From Dallia pectoralis (lineage: Eukaryota > Chordata > Actinopteri > Esociformes > Umbridae), in NCBI GenBank assembly GCA_029465975.1, contig CM055755.1, positions 9,643,804-9,707,803 on the forward strand: 64,000 nt of DNA, in the 5' to 3' direction. The translations under genes were made by a program, and so were the position numbers. The notes below the pieces were generated by a model. It saw only the letters and a list, made by a program, of their open reading frames with translations. It did no database searches and was not told where the DNA came from. This document shows, in pieces, positions 11,531 to 23,097 of this stretch (its first letter is position 1; each line of letters starts with the position of its first letter).

Positions 11531-11625
11531 CTCCAATAGAGATAGAATGGCACTGAAAGAAAAGTAGTATTGCAAAGACGCGGAGATAGTTGCCCAAGAA
11601 GGGGAGGAGCGTAGAGACAGACCAG

Positions 11626-11812
11626 AGGAGAGGAGAGACCAGGGGAGAGACTAGGGGAGAGACCAGAGGAGAAACCAGAGGAGAGACCAGGGGAGAGACC
11701 AGAGGAGAAACCAGGGGAGATACCAGGGGAGGAGAGTAGAGAGAGACCAGAGGAGAAACCAGGGGAGATACCAGGGGAGAAACCAGAGGAGAGACCAGGG
11801 GAGAGACCACAA
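11626..11812. repeat. 12-bp purine-rich minisatellite (GAGACCAGGGGA type)
   Basis: About 15 units of GAGACCAGRGGA with AGATACC and AAACC variants and one insertion (GGAGAGTAGAGA). Reverse-strand frames repeating VSPL or GLSP are an effect of the 12-bp phase. Confidence 0.9.
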
Positions 11813-13185
11813 AGAAGCGGATGTGTTTGTATTGAAAGTGTTAAAACATGTGTGTTTTGAGTCGTACTCCCCACATCACTCAGGAGACTGTGTGTAACTA
11901 GATCCCAACTGCAGTGAACTGTGTGTTTTCTAACTGGGTCCCCGTCTGCCCTCAGGACCTGTGCTAGCTCAGCCTGACTCTCTTCATTTGTACATCAACT
12001 CGAAAGCGTGTGCCTGGTCCCCATTTCTGCATGGACTTGCTTGTTTTGGGGTAGTGATTTGAGCAGATCTCTCATATGAATAAATGTTTTGCTTATTGTT
12101 TATTGTTTGTTTCGCCTGAAGTTTGTAAAATGATCATAAGGATAGTATTATCTACCTCTATCCATCTTTTCATTTCTGGCAAAAGATATAAAAGCGTGTG
12201 AGCACACCGTGTATGAATCTGTGCAACGAATGTTTCAATGTGATAGGTGACAGAGGTCCACTGGGACCTGAAGAGGAAGGCTCAAACAGATCAGACCAGA
12301 GGTGTAGAAAACAAGTACAAATAAACAGCTAAAGGAGCTAAAGGTTAGCCAGTTCATAAAAACAATGGCCTTAATTTGGCTTGGTCACCCTGTAATTGTA
12401 TGCAGCGGCATGCCACCAAAACCTGCTAAACTGTGACGCACCGCCACAGTAAAAATAATTTTATTAAATACGATTATTCGTTTTGCGGGCTGAGGGCAGT
12501 TCATCATTGAAACAACATTAAAAACAAACTAAATTACTGTTTAAATAATAATTAATATAAAGTACAATAATATAATGTGGCCCATATTGAGAAATGGTTC
12601 GAGCATATTCTGATGATATTATTTTGGTTAATTTGCCTGTGCTCATTAGCTTTGTGTTCTGAATTCAACCAAACGTGTATTTTCAACCCCCCACACTGCA
12701 ATAACGAGGAACTCTTTTTGAGGCAGACTATCCTGAGCTGCAGTGAATGTGTAGTTCGAAATACTCAGGAGAGTTTCTGAAGTTAGAAATATAATGGGAA
12801 ATCATGGAGCAATGTGTAATGCATCCAGCGAAACTCTATTTTCTAGTCACTCTTCAACCCCCAATGCATCAAAAAGTAATACAGTTGACATGGAATTCAT
12901 ATTGCCTCATCTGTTAGTAGCTGGTTGCTTTTATTCGGAGTCTGGTGTGGGACTCCAGAAGAGTTTTAGAAAAATGTTAATTGGTGAAAGGGACTTGGGT
13001 TAATTTTAGAGAATGATGTTAGAAAAGAATTGTGGAATAATGTTAAGGAAATTAATTTGACAAGCAGGATAATCTGTTGTACGGACAGGATGTTTTTGGA
13101 ATACATTAAAATATCTACGTAGCACGTATCTTATTGAGCCTTTTGTGTCATTTGTGACCGCTGCTGTGTCATTGTATTCTGCTGA
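11813..13185. other. no gene seen; AT-rich
   Basis: Mostly AT-rich, single-copy-looking. A 67-codon forward frame at 12577-12780 has a hydrophobic N-terminal run resembling a signal peptide, but nothing else supports a gene. Confidence 0.5.
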
Positions 13186-13523
13186 TGTCACGATCTAAGG
13201 TGTTGTGCAAAGGAAGCCAGGTGCAGAGTGTGTATAATCAGAAACAAAAGGGGTTTTCTTATTCAACATAAAACATACAGAGAAAAGCGAAAGAATGAAA
13301 CTAAAATGTGCATAACCGCAACTTAGAAAAATAAATGAACAAATATAAATATATCACAAAGTATCGTGCCATATAGACAATATCCCACACCGTGCACCAA
13401 GACCCAGTGACTTTTATGACAAACAATCGCCAAATCCAAACCAGCTGTGCCTATTCAAATCACCCACATCTGATACCTCCTCTCAGCACACTTGATGTCC
13501 TCAGTGGACTGGGAATCGTGATA
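13186..13523 (+). mobile_element. TIR-bounded non-autonomous DNA element, decayed (candidate)
   Basis: Begins TGTCACGATC and ends AATCGTGATA, whose reverse complement TATCACGATT matches 8 of 10 bases. The interior is A-rich with a motif like CCAGGTGCAGAG near the left end, similar in layout to short TGTCACGATC-ended elements that I recall from salmonid genomes. No coding capacity. A target-site duplication was not recognised. Confidence 0.45.
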
Positions 13524-13720
13524 GTTGAAAAAACACTGCATTATGGGTTATGTGTGTAGATCGATAAGGAAAACCAAAACATTTGGTGGAGAAGAGCTTG
13601 CATTAGTCCAGACGCAAAGTGACGGGTGTGGTGAAGTTGCACTCCATGAATGTTGTAGAGAATAAACCTGCTGGAGCAAATTTCCCACCTGGATGTTTGT
13701 GAGAATTACATGACAGCGCC
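13524..13720. other. short spacer, nothing recognised
   Basis: Single-copy-looking DNA. No feature seen. Confidence 0.4.
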
Positions 13721-13859
13721 GAGTGCATTGGGTTGTACTGACCAGAGAAGGTTCAGAACCCAGCCCAGGGCACCCCTAGTGAGAGCCTGTGGTGCATTAG
13801 GTTGTTCTGCTCAGAGAAGGATCAGAACCCAGCCCAGGACACCCGTAGTAATTGGGTCC
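13721..13859. repeat. 69-bp tandem duplication
   Basis: Two adjacent imperfect copies, each with GTGCATTRGGTTGT, CAGAGAAGG, TCAGAACCCAGCCCAGG and CACCC. The start-to-start distance is about 69 bases (13723 and 13792). The period keeps one forward frame open across both copies. Confidence 0.85.
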
Positions 13860-15874
13860 TGTGGAGGAGACGCAGATTCTCTCCATTTCATCTGTATTAC
13901 ACCCTTCCAGGTAACAAGGTTTTAAGAGTGCGTAGAGAAAGACGTTTGGTCAGAACATAAGAGAGTTTCTCCTAATGTTGAAGCCCAAGTCAACAAACCG
14001 AAGTTGTCCCTATGACAAAACCAATTCTAGATTATATTGTTCTTCTACAGTATTTGTGAAACGTGGACTAATATGGAACACAATAAAGGAACCAACCATT
14101 AGTTGGGTACTACTTTTTCGTAGGTTCATCTAAGGAACAAATGGTCATGCAATGAAATCTTTTTCTCGACTTTGACTCCTCTGTCTTCTTCGGAGCCACC
14201 CACTAATTCTATTCCTTCTCGTTTGTGGTCTCCTACTCCTTTAACCACTCGTAGATCGTCTTCCTCTGCCCCTAGTCCCCGGCTCTGTTTGTTGGACACT
14301 GAAGAGTCCGGGCCATAACAGAACAGTGGGGGGTTCTTTCTACAGAACGTCGTGTAATTTTATCCTCCCTGTGCCCCCCTCTGCCATCCCATGAGCCACC
14401 AGTGTGTATAGAAACAGAGTTTGTGGGCGGGGCATGGAATGTAAGACGAGTTGAAGGGGAGGAAAACGGGAGAAAGCGGGAAGGGGTGGCTGAGGTCTGA
14501 CAAACCGTTTAGGGCGAGAGAACAGAAAAGGCGCTCTTTTTTTTCGCGAGGCCGTTACGTGATGGAGCTTTTATTTATGAAGTGGCCAGACGCGCCAAAC
14601 ATACTCTCTGGGCCAAGGAAAACTCTTTGTGCCGACCTTCCCCCTGGGGTATGCAGCAACAAGATGTTAGGAGACAAAACACAAAGACAGAAAGAGAGTG
14701 TGTGTGTGTGTGTGTGTGTTAAGAGGCAGAGAGAGTGAGTAGCCATAAGGAAATGGCAACCATTGGAGAACACAACGCTGTGATCCAAACCCATATTCAC
14801 ATCCTAATTTATTTTGCCTCGTCGTTCTCGCTGATCTCATCAATGTTTACATTACTGCAAATAGCCAAAACCCACTGGCACCTTTATTAAGTGACCTACG
14901 TCATTTCATTTTCTCAAACAGCTCACACACTCATTGTGTGTCCAAACATTAGAATGGGGAAGTGATCGTGATCTGAGCAACTTTGACCCGTGGTCTGATT
15001 ATTGGTGCCAGACGTGGCGGTTCCAGCACCTAAAAAAACTGCTGACCTCTTGAGACTTTCGGTCTCTCTTGAGTACAGACGGTGCAATAAAAGCATCCAG
15101 TGAACAGTTGAGAGAAGAAGGGGTGGACTCGTTTCAGCTGACAAAAAGGCCACAAATCCCGAAAAGAACTTCTCCGAACAACGGTTGTGTGCAGAAGGCC
15201 CAATGCAAAATGCACCACGAGTCAAACCTTGTAGTGAATAAAGTAAAAAGAAAGTCCAACACGACACTAAATACTACCACCCTAAAACTTTCTAACGTCT
15301 ACCTAAAATTGCAGTTTTTTCAAATGTTTTTATGTTGGTTATTGTTCTTGTTTAGCCACCACAATGGAACATGTTCAGACAGAACAGAGAAGACAGGTCC
15401 AACAGAACTAATGTAAAGCTCTCATCTGAAGTAGTTCTGGATCCACGGTACCAGGCGGAAAGTTCACTGTCTAGTTCTATTTAATATCAAGAGAAACTGA
15501 AAGTATGTATGAGTCCAAATAATTTGAATGTTTTCTCCTCACAGGCATCTCTTCAAAGGGCAGTCTGCTTGACCAGGATTGGGATACAAAGATAACTGTG
15601 AAAGATACACTCATAAATTCTACCTGATTAAAATGACATCGAACACTGACCTTTAACAGTTGGGTGCACAAATCAAAAGTTTATCCTGAAACTTTTTGCG
15701 GTGTTGTGCTTTTTTCTCATCCTGAAACCACCGTTGAATTGTGGAGATATTGAGTCGTCCACTCAACGCTGAATCAGAGGAGGTGTGTGTGTGTTGTGGA
15801 AAGGTCAGGCACGTCCAGTAGGGAAGAAAACACAAAAACCAATTCAATCTCTGGCTGCCACCATCAACTGCACT
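13860..15874. other. no gene seen; one GT microsatellite
   Basis: Two kb without a recognisable gene. A short (GT)n lies at about 14698-14720. Small frames on both strands (for example 115 codons at 15069) show no domain and are not supported by composition. Confidence 0.5.
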
Positions 15875-16041
15875 ACACACACACACACACACACACCTCA
15901 ACACAGGACCATGTACACAAACACACCTTGGCAAACAGGTCAGGAGGGGATCTCCAAACTAATTGCTGACATTAAAAAATCGCAGCTATCTTATTAAATC
16001 ATCACGGATACCGGTCTGGCCCGGGCCTTCTAACGTGTTTT

Positions 16042-16073
<32 letters not shown>
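15875..16073. repeat. paired CA and GT microsatellites
   Basis: (CA)n at about 15875-15897 and (GT)n at about 16044-16071 on the plus strand, i.e. inverted relative to each other across about 150 bases. Confidence 0.85.
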
Positions 16074-16076
<3 letters not shown>

Positions 16077-16381
16077 ATAGACCTTTGCAACACTAAAACA
16101 TTTGTCGGTGTGATGTCTGTGAGCAGAGGGGTATAGCATAGGAAATAGAATTCAATCTATCAGCTGTCCACACACATCTCCCCGGTCCTCAATCACAAGG
16201 CGTTAATGCTCTCTGATTTCATTATATACACTGTTGGGCTCTAATGAATCCTGATACGTCTTCTATGATTGGCTGGCTGGTGATGACATCCATGTTGACG
16301 TGCACACACCAATCTTATGGTCAGTTGATCCTCACTAGCCTTCATTTTGAAATTAACCGGAATAAACTAGAGCTACTAGCT

Positions 16382-16680
16382 ACTGTGTCCTAATCAGTGT
16401 CTTAATTTAACTGTTCCCTCCTAGTTTAGCTCTAATCAGAGTCTTACTTTAACTGTTCCCTCCTAGTTTAGCTCTAATCAGAGTCTTACTTTAACTGTTC
16501 CCTCCTAGTTTAGCTCTAATCAGTGTCTTAATTTAACTGTTCCCTCCTAGTTTAGCTCTAATCAGAGTCTTACTTTAACTGTTCCCTCCTAGTTTAGCTC
16601 TAATCAGAGTCTTACTTTAACTGTTCCCTCCTAGTTTAACTCTAATCAGTGTCTTACTTTAACTGTTCCCTCCTAGGTTA
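16382..16680. repeat. 42-bp minisatellite, 7 units with a 3-unit pattern
   Basis: Units contain CTAATCAGAGTCTTACTTTA then ACTGTTCCCTCCTAGTTTAG. The variable base in CAGTGTC or CAGAGTC runs TG, AG, AG, TG, AG, AG, TG along the seven units (starts 16395, 16437, 16479, 16521, 16563, 16605, 16647). This suggests duplication of a 126-bp block. Confidence 0.95.
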
Positions 16681-18730
16681 GTCCAGGATGTCAAACCAGT
16701 TAGCGTCCAACATTTAGTTAACAGCTCATAACCTCCATCCTACAGGCCTGCGGGGACCTGCAATCTGAACTGGGTTAATGTCCGCCAGTTACCAGCCTCT
16801 AGAATGACCAGTCAGATATAAAGCAGCTGGCTGTCAATAGCAACTGCATCTCAATAGCACCAGGGGCAATTCAAATGGTAATGTAGCATACTACAGACAC
16901 ACACACACACTAAAACAGAGGAGCAGAGATTACTGTGACGGGAGTCGGAGATCTGTCACACATCTGACCGAAGATAAAGAGAGAGACTAGACGAGTGTAA
17001 AGGTGATTACGAGAAAGAGAGAAAATATTGTGAGATAGGGGCAGGACAGAAAGAATTAGAGGCCGTGTACGAGCGTGCAAAAAGACCAGGGCGAGATCAA
17101 GAGAGAGCGGAGAAAGACATGAGAACGAGAGAGAAACCCCACAGGATGGCCATGTCAACAACCATGGTATAACTTAGCTACAGAGGGCCAACAGGTCCAT
17201 GCATACGCACGCAACTTAAGCACTCCGTACGGTTCATAACGCAGCTAATCAAATAACCCTCAATCCATCCACTTAGGGTGAAGCTCAAATAATTGTGATT
17301 TCTATTAAGCTTTCGAGCATGTTCAACACAGCCGTCTCCCTGCTACTACCGTAGCCTCACAGTGGCTGGCTAAACACGCCGCTCGTTCGTTTTTCTCCGA
17401 CGGCAGATTAGCCGGTTAAAATCGAGAAACGGGCTACACGCTTTTCTGATGGGTTTTCTTGTTCGTCCTAGGGCTCATAAACAATACGCCGTTAAAAATT
17501 CATAAACACTCCCAGGGCATGGGAATCAGAGCTTCTGAGCGTCGTGTGAGGGTGGTTAGGGGGAAGGAAGGCAGGCGTCATGTCATGAGGACATTCTGGG
17601 TAGAACAGAACGAGGAAACGCCGCTCGACTCCAAACAATTGTCTTTATATGAAGATGCACGGATGTTCGATTGTAATGTGTTATTAAAAAGCTGATACGT
17701 GTCGGGTGAAGATTTCGAGTCGGCGCGCTACTAGGACATTAGAGGGTTGAGCTAGTCAGCTTTTATAAGGCGAAGTGCGTTGTCTTATTGATTGTCGACG
17801 GATGCGGAGGTTCCAATCTGAAAGTTTGTTTCACTATAAAAATGTCAGGGACAGGAAAATCATTAGGGCCTGTCAGTATGTGGACTTTCACGGCCTTCAG
17901 AGCCCTCTGTGCTCGTCTGAGATTAAATTGTCCGCACGACTTTGATTACTTGGCCCCAAATGTATTCTGCATACCCTGCGTGCCGAGCAACAGTTGTCGG
18001 GTTTAAATCTCCCGTCGGGTTTCGTCTCTGAGGTTGGTTTCTCTGTGTTCAATCGGTAAGAGTCATTGAGGAATTCCCCCATTCGTTATCCTGAAGAGCT
18101 AGCGGGGTGAGCCGGTTCCTCCAATCCCATCGCTCCAACGATCCATACGTTCTCTCTCCCCCCCCAGGCGTAAAGGTCCCTTTACCTCTCTTTGCCTCAT
18201 TTTTCTCATTAAAAGCGAATCGATCGCTTCCCCTCCCGGGCCCCAACCAATCGGATCCAGAACCCACGACAAAAGGCGAGCGGGAGAGAGGTGCGCTGAA
18301 ACGCGATGAAGACTTGTGCGCATTTTAATTAACACAGCTGGCAATACATAACAGCGCAGCTAACACTGCTAGCCCTCCTGACGACACCCAACGCAGGATA
18401 TCAAGCGAAATACCCTCAGACACCAACTCCCAACATCTGTGCCAGCCTGGTGGATGTCGAACCACTTGACATTTGAAGACAGGGAACCCGGTCTTTTGTT
18501 GGGGTGCCATTTTTCCAGCCTCTTTGTGGACGAAGGCTAATATTGTGGGAGACTGAGAAGGTGTTCCGAGGATTATGGAGGGCTCAGTGTGTGTGGGCCA
18601 TTAGCATTAGCATCTTGTGCGCCATCTTATCGCCATGAAAAATGCATGCTGGGAGTTTGAAGCTGCACTCGGTTTGACACAGAATGGATATCAATCCGGA
18701 GCTCACCCACGCACGGATACGGGCGCGCAC
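16681..18730. other. no gene recognised; possible conserved non-coding stretch
   Basis: Includes a GA-rich part (16920-17130) and, at 17220-18060, a complex stretch free of simple repeats and mobile elements, with ATTA-type cores (for example CTCAAATAATTGTGATTTC near 17284). 18150-18300 is GC-rich. No exon recognised on either strand. Confidence 0.35.
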
Positions 18731-18890
18731 ACACACACACACACACACACAGAGACATACACACACACACACACCAACCCACACACACTTTTACACAGAA
18801 CACAGCAGCCCATATATATTGGGATGCAAAGCATATTGTTACAGAGCAATCATACAATATGCTCTTGCACACACACGCACGCGCACACAC

Positions 18891-18923
<33 letters not shown>

Positions 18924-18931
18924 GGAAAAAG
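18731..18931. repeat. interrupted CA microsatellite cluster
   Basis: (CA)n runs at about 18728-18780 and 18869-18922, with GCAC interruptions. Thr-His or Cys-Val frames here are repeat artefacts. Confidence 0.9.
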
Positions 18932-19136
18932 GCCGTGTGTCAATCAATAAGCAGGATTTGCATGATAACAGCTATCAACAACTGCAGTTTCGGTTGACAA
19001 GAGATCGGCGTGATTGCTGTCCTATTTCATCCACAGAGAAACACTACAAGCCCCTATATTTCACTGGGAATAACACTGCCACTGAATAATACATGTCCTT
19101 CACTCACACAGGCGTTTGACACACAGACTCCTGACA

Positions 19137-19885
19137 GCCTTCACCCACACCATAAGACTCGTACCCGTTTATGTGCCCACCCCCCCTGACAGGGACACAC
19201 CGTAGTACTCGTATCCGTGTTGCGTGCCCACACCCTCCCCTGTCAGGGACACACCAGAGTACTCGTACCCGTGTTGCGTGCCCGTACCCTCCCTAGTGAG
19301 GGACACACCATAGTACTCGTACACGTTCGCCCACACCCCTCCCCCGTCAGGGACACACCGTAGTACTCGTATCAGTTTGTGCCCACACCCCTCCCTCATG
19401 AGGGACACACCGTAGTACTCGTACCCGTTTATGTGCCCACACCCCTCCCTCATGAGGGACACACCGAGGTACTCGTACCCGTTTATGTGCCCACACCCCT
19501 CCCTCATGAGGGACACACCATAGTACTCGTACCCGTACCCGTTTATGTGCCCACACCCCTCCCTCATGAGGGACACCGTAGTACTCGTACCCGTTTATGT
19601 GCCCACACCCCTCCCTCGTGAGGGGCACACCGTAGTACTCGCACCCGTTTATGTGCCTACACCCCTCCCTCATGAGGGACACACCGTAGTACTCGTACCC
19701 GTTTATGTGCCCACACCCCTCCCTCATGAGGGACACACCGTAGTACTCATACCCGTACCCGTTTATGTGCCCACACCCCTCCCTCATGAGGGACACCGTA
19801 GTACTCGTATCCGTTTATGTGCCCACACCCCTCCCTCGTGAGGGGCACACCGTAGTGTACTCGTACCCATTCCCATGCCCACACA
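19137..19885. repeat. 54-bp minisatellite, about 14 units, 220-bp higher-order period
   Basis: Unit: GTAGTACTCGTACCCGTTTA then TGTGCCCACACCCCTCCCT then CATGAGGGACACACC. A block with a six-base expansion (CGTACCCGTACCCG), then a two-base deletion (GGGACACCG), then CTCGTGAGGGGC, occurs twice 220 bases apart (19521 and 19741). The first units, up to about 19370, are more diverged. Because 54 is divisible by three, both strands stay open for 100-150 codons. I regard these frames as non-coding. Confidence 0.95.
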
Positions 19886-20037
19886 CAGTCAGTACCCCTT
19901 ACATGATAAAATGGGTTGTACTCACGTAGCTGCACTGCATTGCAATGCTGAGACACTCAGTAGCACCTGACGTATGAGGTTGTATGAGACTAGTCGTTTT
20001 TGCACCGACAGTAGTTATGGATGGTTATTGGTCGTAA

Positions 20038-20300
20038 GTCAGAATCAGAATCAGGTTTATTCACCAAGTCTGTTTACACATACAAGGATTTTGTTCAGAC
20101 CACCAGCTGCAGCAATTAGAACACACATTTTTAGACAGACACAAACAGTGCAAACAGAGGAAAACACACAACACGAACAGTCAAGAGACCCTGCCTACTT
20201 GGCGTCTGTACTGGGTAAATATGTGTAATATGTATCTGAATAGTGCAAAGGAGCAATGTCTAGATGTGTGAGCAGAAACAGAAGAGCGATGTCCGGGTGA
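20038..20300 (-). mobile_element. LINE 3' end, minus strand
   Basis: Plus-strand text AGAATCAGAATCAGGTTTAT followed by TCACCAAGT and TTTACACATACAAGGATTTTGTT is the reverse complement of a widespread teleost LINE terminus that ends in AATAAACCTGATTCTGATTC. Further in, the AGTGCAAA-type repeats typical of this tail also appear. Truncated, with no reverse transcriptase visible. Clade (L2/CR1-like) not resolved. Confidence 0.75.
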
Positions 20301-21530
20301 AAGTGATGTTCCAGCGTTGCATACTAATCTGACTGATTTTCAAAAACACAAAACCGACTCATATCTTTTGCCATGAAAACACAGATGCATCTTGGGATCT
20401 CAGTGGCTCTCTCTCAAATCTGCCAGTCAGTGTGGTTTGGCCTATTCCTATTTTAGATACAGACTGAACTGACTGGAGCTTCCCACTGTGGCGCGGTTTG
20501 TAAGATTTATCGTGTTTGTTGCGCTATAATTGTATATTAGCATCTTCGTACAGTATCTGCACACAGGGTTTTTTGTCTTTTACCACCTCACTGCTTTAGT
20601 TTTTAGTCTTTGGAAAGACCCCGCCCCAGCGTCTATTTGAATGAGAATGGGGCATCCTCCATATCACCATCTACACTTTCCGTGGCCATGTTTGCTACTG
20701 CTTAACGCTACAACTCCCTCGCAGCTATCACGCCTGTGAAGCGAGGTCAGCGCTCCTGCTGTCAAAATGTGTATGGCGGTTTGTGTAACATCTCCACCCA
20801 CTTGAATCGTGACAAACTGTCATCGATTTCCAACCGGCTTCGAGTGCAACGCCACACTCCTAATATTTGGCTTTAATGACGGGCACTTTAATACAGACCA
20901 AATGGATAATTTTGATTTGAATGTGAAACCTTTAGACATGTTCCCCATTTAACAGTGTCCTACTCCTAGGAAGATTTCCACCCACGTAATCCAAACATTT
21001 CATCCTGACAAAGTGACATCATCACATAATGCCCTGCTTATTAGTTTGCTAGTCAAAGTCATTCTAAGGAAATTTTAAATGCTGTTATTAGCGATTCATT
21101 TACATCTGTAGCCTCATTTTGAAAGTCAACCGTGGTACGTGACCGCGTTATAGAACACCCTATGCTTAGGTCGATGTTTTAACAAACATTGAACATCTAA
21201 AGGTCGTGTCATGGCTAATGTCAAAGTAGGTGAGCTGGTCCACCGTGTTGTTTTGCAGGTATTAAGCACCTTTATTGACATTCTGGAAATGGGAAAAAAC
21301 GTGGTTTTATTGTTGAACATCTGCTGTTTATTACAATGTAAAAGATTAGTTGAAATAAGACAACAAGAACTCCAAAGTTACCAAGTTCAAAAGGCACCAA
21401 ATTGGTGGAACGAACCAGCTGCCAGTGAGGTTTGTGCTGTATAAAACTGACATGAAAGTGACTTAAAGGCAGCTAAGAGACAGAACAGTCAAGCCCAATT
21501 TAACCCGACACCAAAATTGGCCCTGGGCAA
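20301..21530. other. no gene seen
   Basis: Single-copy-looking DNA. A CpG-bearing stretch at 20500-20870 has no frame of interest. No repeat family recognised. Confidence 0.45.
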
Positions 21531-21668
21531 GACAGAACACACAAGGACAGAACTCACAAGGACAGAACTCACAAGGACAGAACTCACAAGGACAGAACTC
21601 ACAAGGACAGAACTCACAAGGACAGAACTCACAAGGACAGAACACACAAGGACAGAACTCACAAGGAC
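21531..21668. repeat. 15-bp minisatellite, about 9 units
   Basis: Units of AAGGACAGAACTCAC every 15 bases from 21543, with CACAC variants at both ends. It directly abuts a different 20-bp array at a shared AAGGACAC. Confidence 0.95.
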
Positions 21669-21788
21669 ACAATAACACAGGGCTAGACACAATAACACAG
21701 GGCTAGACACAATAACACAGGACTAGACACAATAACACAGGGCTAGACACAATAACACAGGGCTAGACACAATAACACAGGACTAGAC
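21669..21788. repeat. 20-bp minisatellite, 6 units
   Basis: Six units of ACAATAACACAGGGCTAGAC. Units three and six have GACTAGAC instead of GGCTAGAC, hinting at duplication of a 60-bp trimer. Confidence 0.95.
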
Positions 21789-22281
21789 AGGACATATATG
21801 CATTTAATTTATGAGGATCATGTGTAAATACAGCCCTTAGTACGATGCTAATGTCCGTGGGGCACCATGGGTTGCTACTATAAAGAGCACTGTCTAAAAG
21901 GACCAGCATGCCTGAGTGGAGCTGACCTCCATGACCTGGCAGTGATTACGGTGAACGGACAGGAACAGCAGGGTCAGGAGCTAGAATAAAAGTTGGTACT
22001 TGGTAGTTGGTGATGCGTCCAATGAAAGCTGGATGAAATTGATTTTGACAGACCTTAGAACCAGAACCAATGAGACATTCCTAAAGGGGTTCATGTTCCA
22101 ACCTGAGAGACCCGACTAAAACACACGGCTGAGATAAAGCTACTGCATCTCAGTAATTACACAGCTCACACGTAACACACACACACAGCTGTTTCTTTGT
22201 GGATAATTGAGGCACATCTGGATTGGGAGTTTTACTGCAGGACAAAAATGTGCTTGTTATATATTCGTCCGATTCTTTGAG
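21789..22281. other. no gene seen
   Basis: Single-copy-looking spacer between arrays. Confidence 0.4.
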
Positions 22282-22500
22282 ATGCCAACGGATAAGTGAG
22301 TGAGTTTTGCTTTTGTTCTGAGAGGAAAATGGGTGAATCTTGGTATTGTTCTGAGAAACAAATGCTTGAATCTTCGTCCTGTTCTGAGACGATAATGCTT
22401 AAAGCTTTGTATTGTTCTGAGAAGATAATGGTTGAATCTTTGTATTGTTCTGAGAAGATAATGCTTGAATGTTTGAATCGTTCTGAGAAGGTCTTTGACG
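22282..22500. repeat. 33-bp minisatellite, 6 units
   Basis: GTTCTGAGA recurs at 22315, 22348, 22381, 22414, 22447 and 22480, exactly 33 bases apart. The unit is about GTTCTGAGAAGATAATGCTT then GAATCTTTGTATT. The phase gives an 11-residue repeat on the plus strand (CSEKIMVESLY type) and other open frames on the minus strand. No function is implied. Confidence 0.9.
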
Positions 22501-23059
22501 CCAATCACTGTAAAGCTTTCTCACTATTTTCCTACCGTCATAAACAGATCCACCTGACATGGTGGGGAAAAAAAAATCCCATTCTGAACCACAACCGAAC
22601 CTCATAATCATCTGCCCTGGCCACAAGCTAAACATCTCAACCTTCTCCACCCAAAACAGCACAAAACTGAAACGCGTCACTACGCTAACCACACAACCCT
22701 GCCCTTTTCGCTGTGCTTGGCAACCAACTCCATTCTTCACTGTTTTACCCAGGATGCACCGCAGGTCAGTCCCCTCAGCATGCAGCATGTGCGTTTGGGG
22801 CAGGAAGTGAAAAGTGATGATGGGTTTTCTAAGCAGAAGAATACTTATCGGCCCAACCAGCAGCAGCGACCGAGCTCACACCTGATACTAGCTTTCTAAG
22901 CTGCGCCACTACCGCTCTTTCTTCTGCTACTAAATCTCCTCAGATTGCTCGAGAGATTGAACCTCCCGCACGGAGAGGAAGCATAGCTGTCTGCAGCTGC
23001 CTGTGTATGTGTGTAAACAAAACAGCATACTTATGATGGCTATAAAAAAGCCCAGTCTT
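22501..23059. other. no gene seen
   Basis: Ordinary single-copy DNA. A TATAAAAAAG sequence at 23041-23050 lies just before the hairpin described next and may be coincidence. Confidence 0.4.
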
Positions 23060-23097
23060 CTTGGTGTGGTCTATACGGATGTATAGACCACACCAAG
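23060..23097. other. perfect 17-bp-stem hairpin with a 4-base loop
   Basis: CTTGGTGTGGTCTATAC (23060-23076), loop GGAT, then GTATAGACCACACCAAG (23081-23097). All 17 pairs are Watson-Crick. It is not part of a tandem array. Stem length is short of an animal pre-miRNA (usually about 22 pairs or more each arm). Confidence 0.9.

Noticed and set aside
12577..12780. 67-codon frame with a signal-peptide-like N-terminus
   Set aside because: It starts on GTG in AT-rich DNA and stops quickly. A hydrophobic run is common by chance in AT-rich frames.
13721..13859. GGTTCAGAACCC words as Pol III B boxes
   Set aside because: They are palindromic words within a 69-bp duplication, and no A box lies at the right distance.
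19169..19841. Frames of 80-149 codons on both strands
   Set aside because: Both strands of a 54-bp minisatellite stay open because the unit is divisible by three. Coding on both strands over the same DNA is implausible.
23060..23097. microRNA precursor
   Set aside because: A 17-bp perfect stem with a four-base loop is shorter than an animal pre-miRNA and lacks the usual bulges. Kept as a hairpin only.
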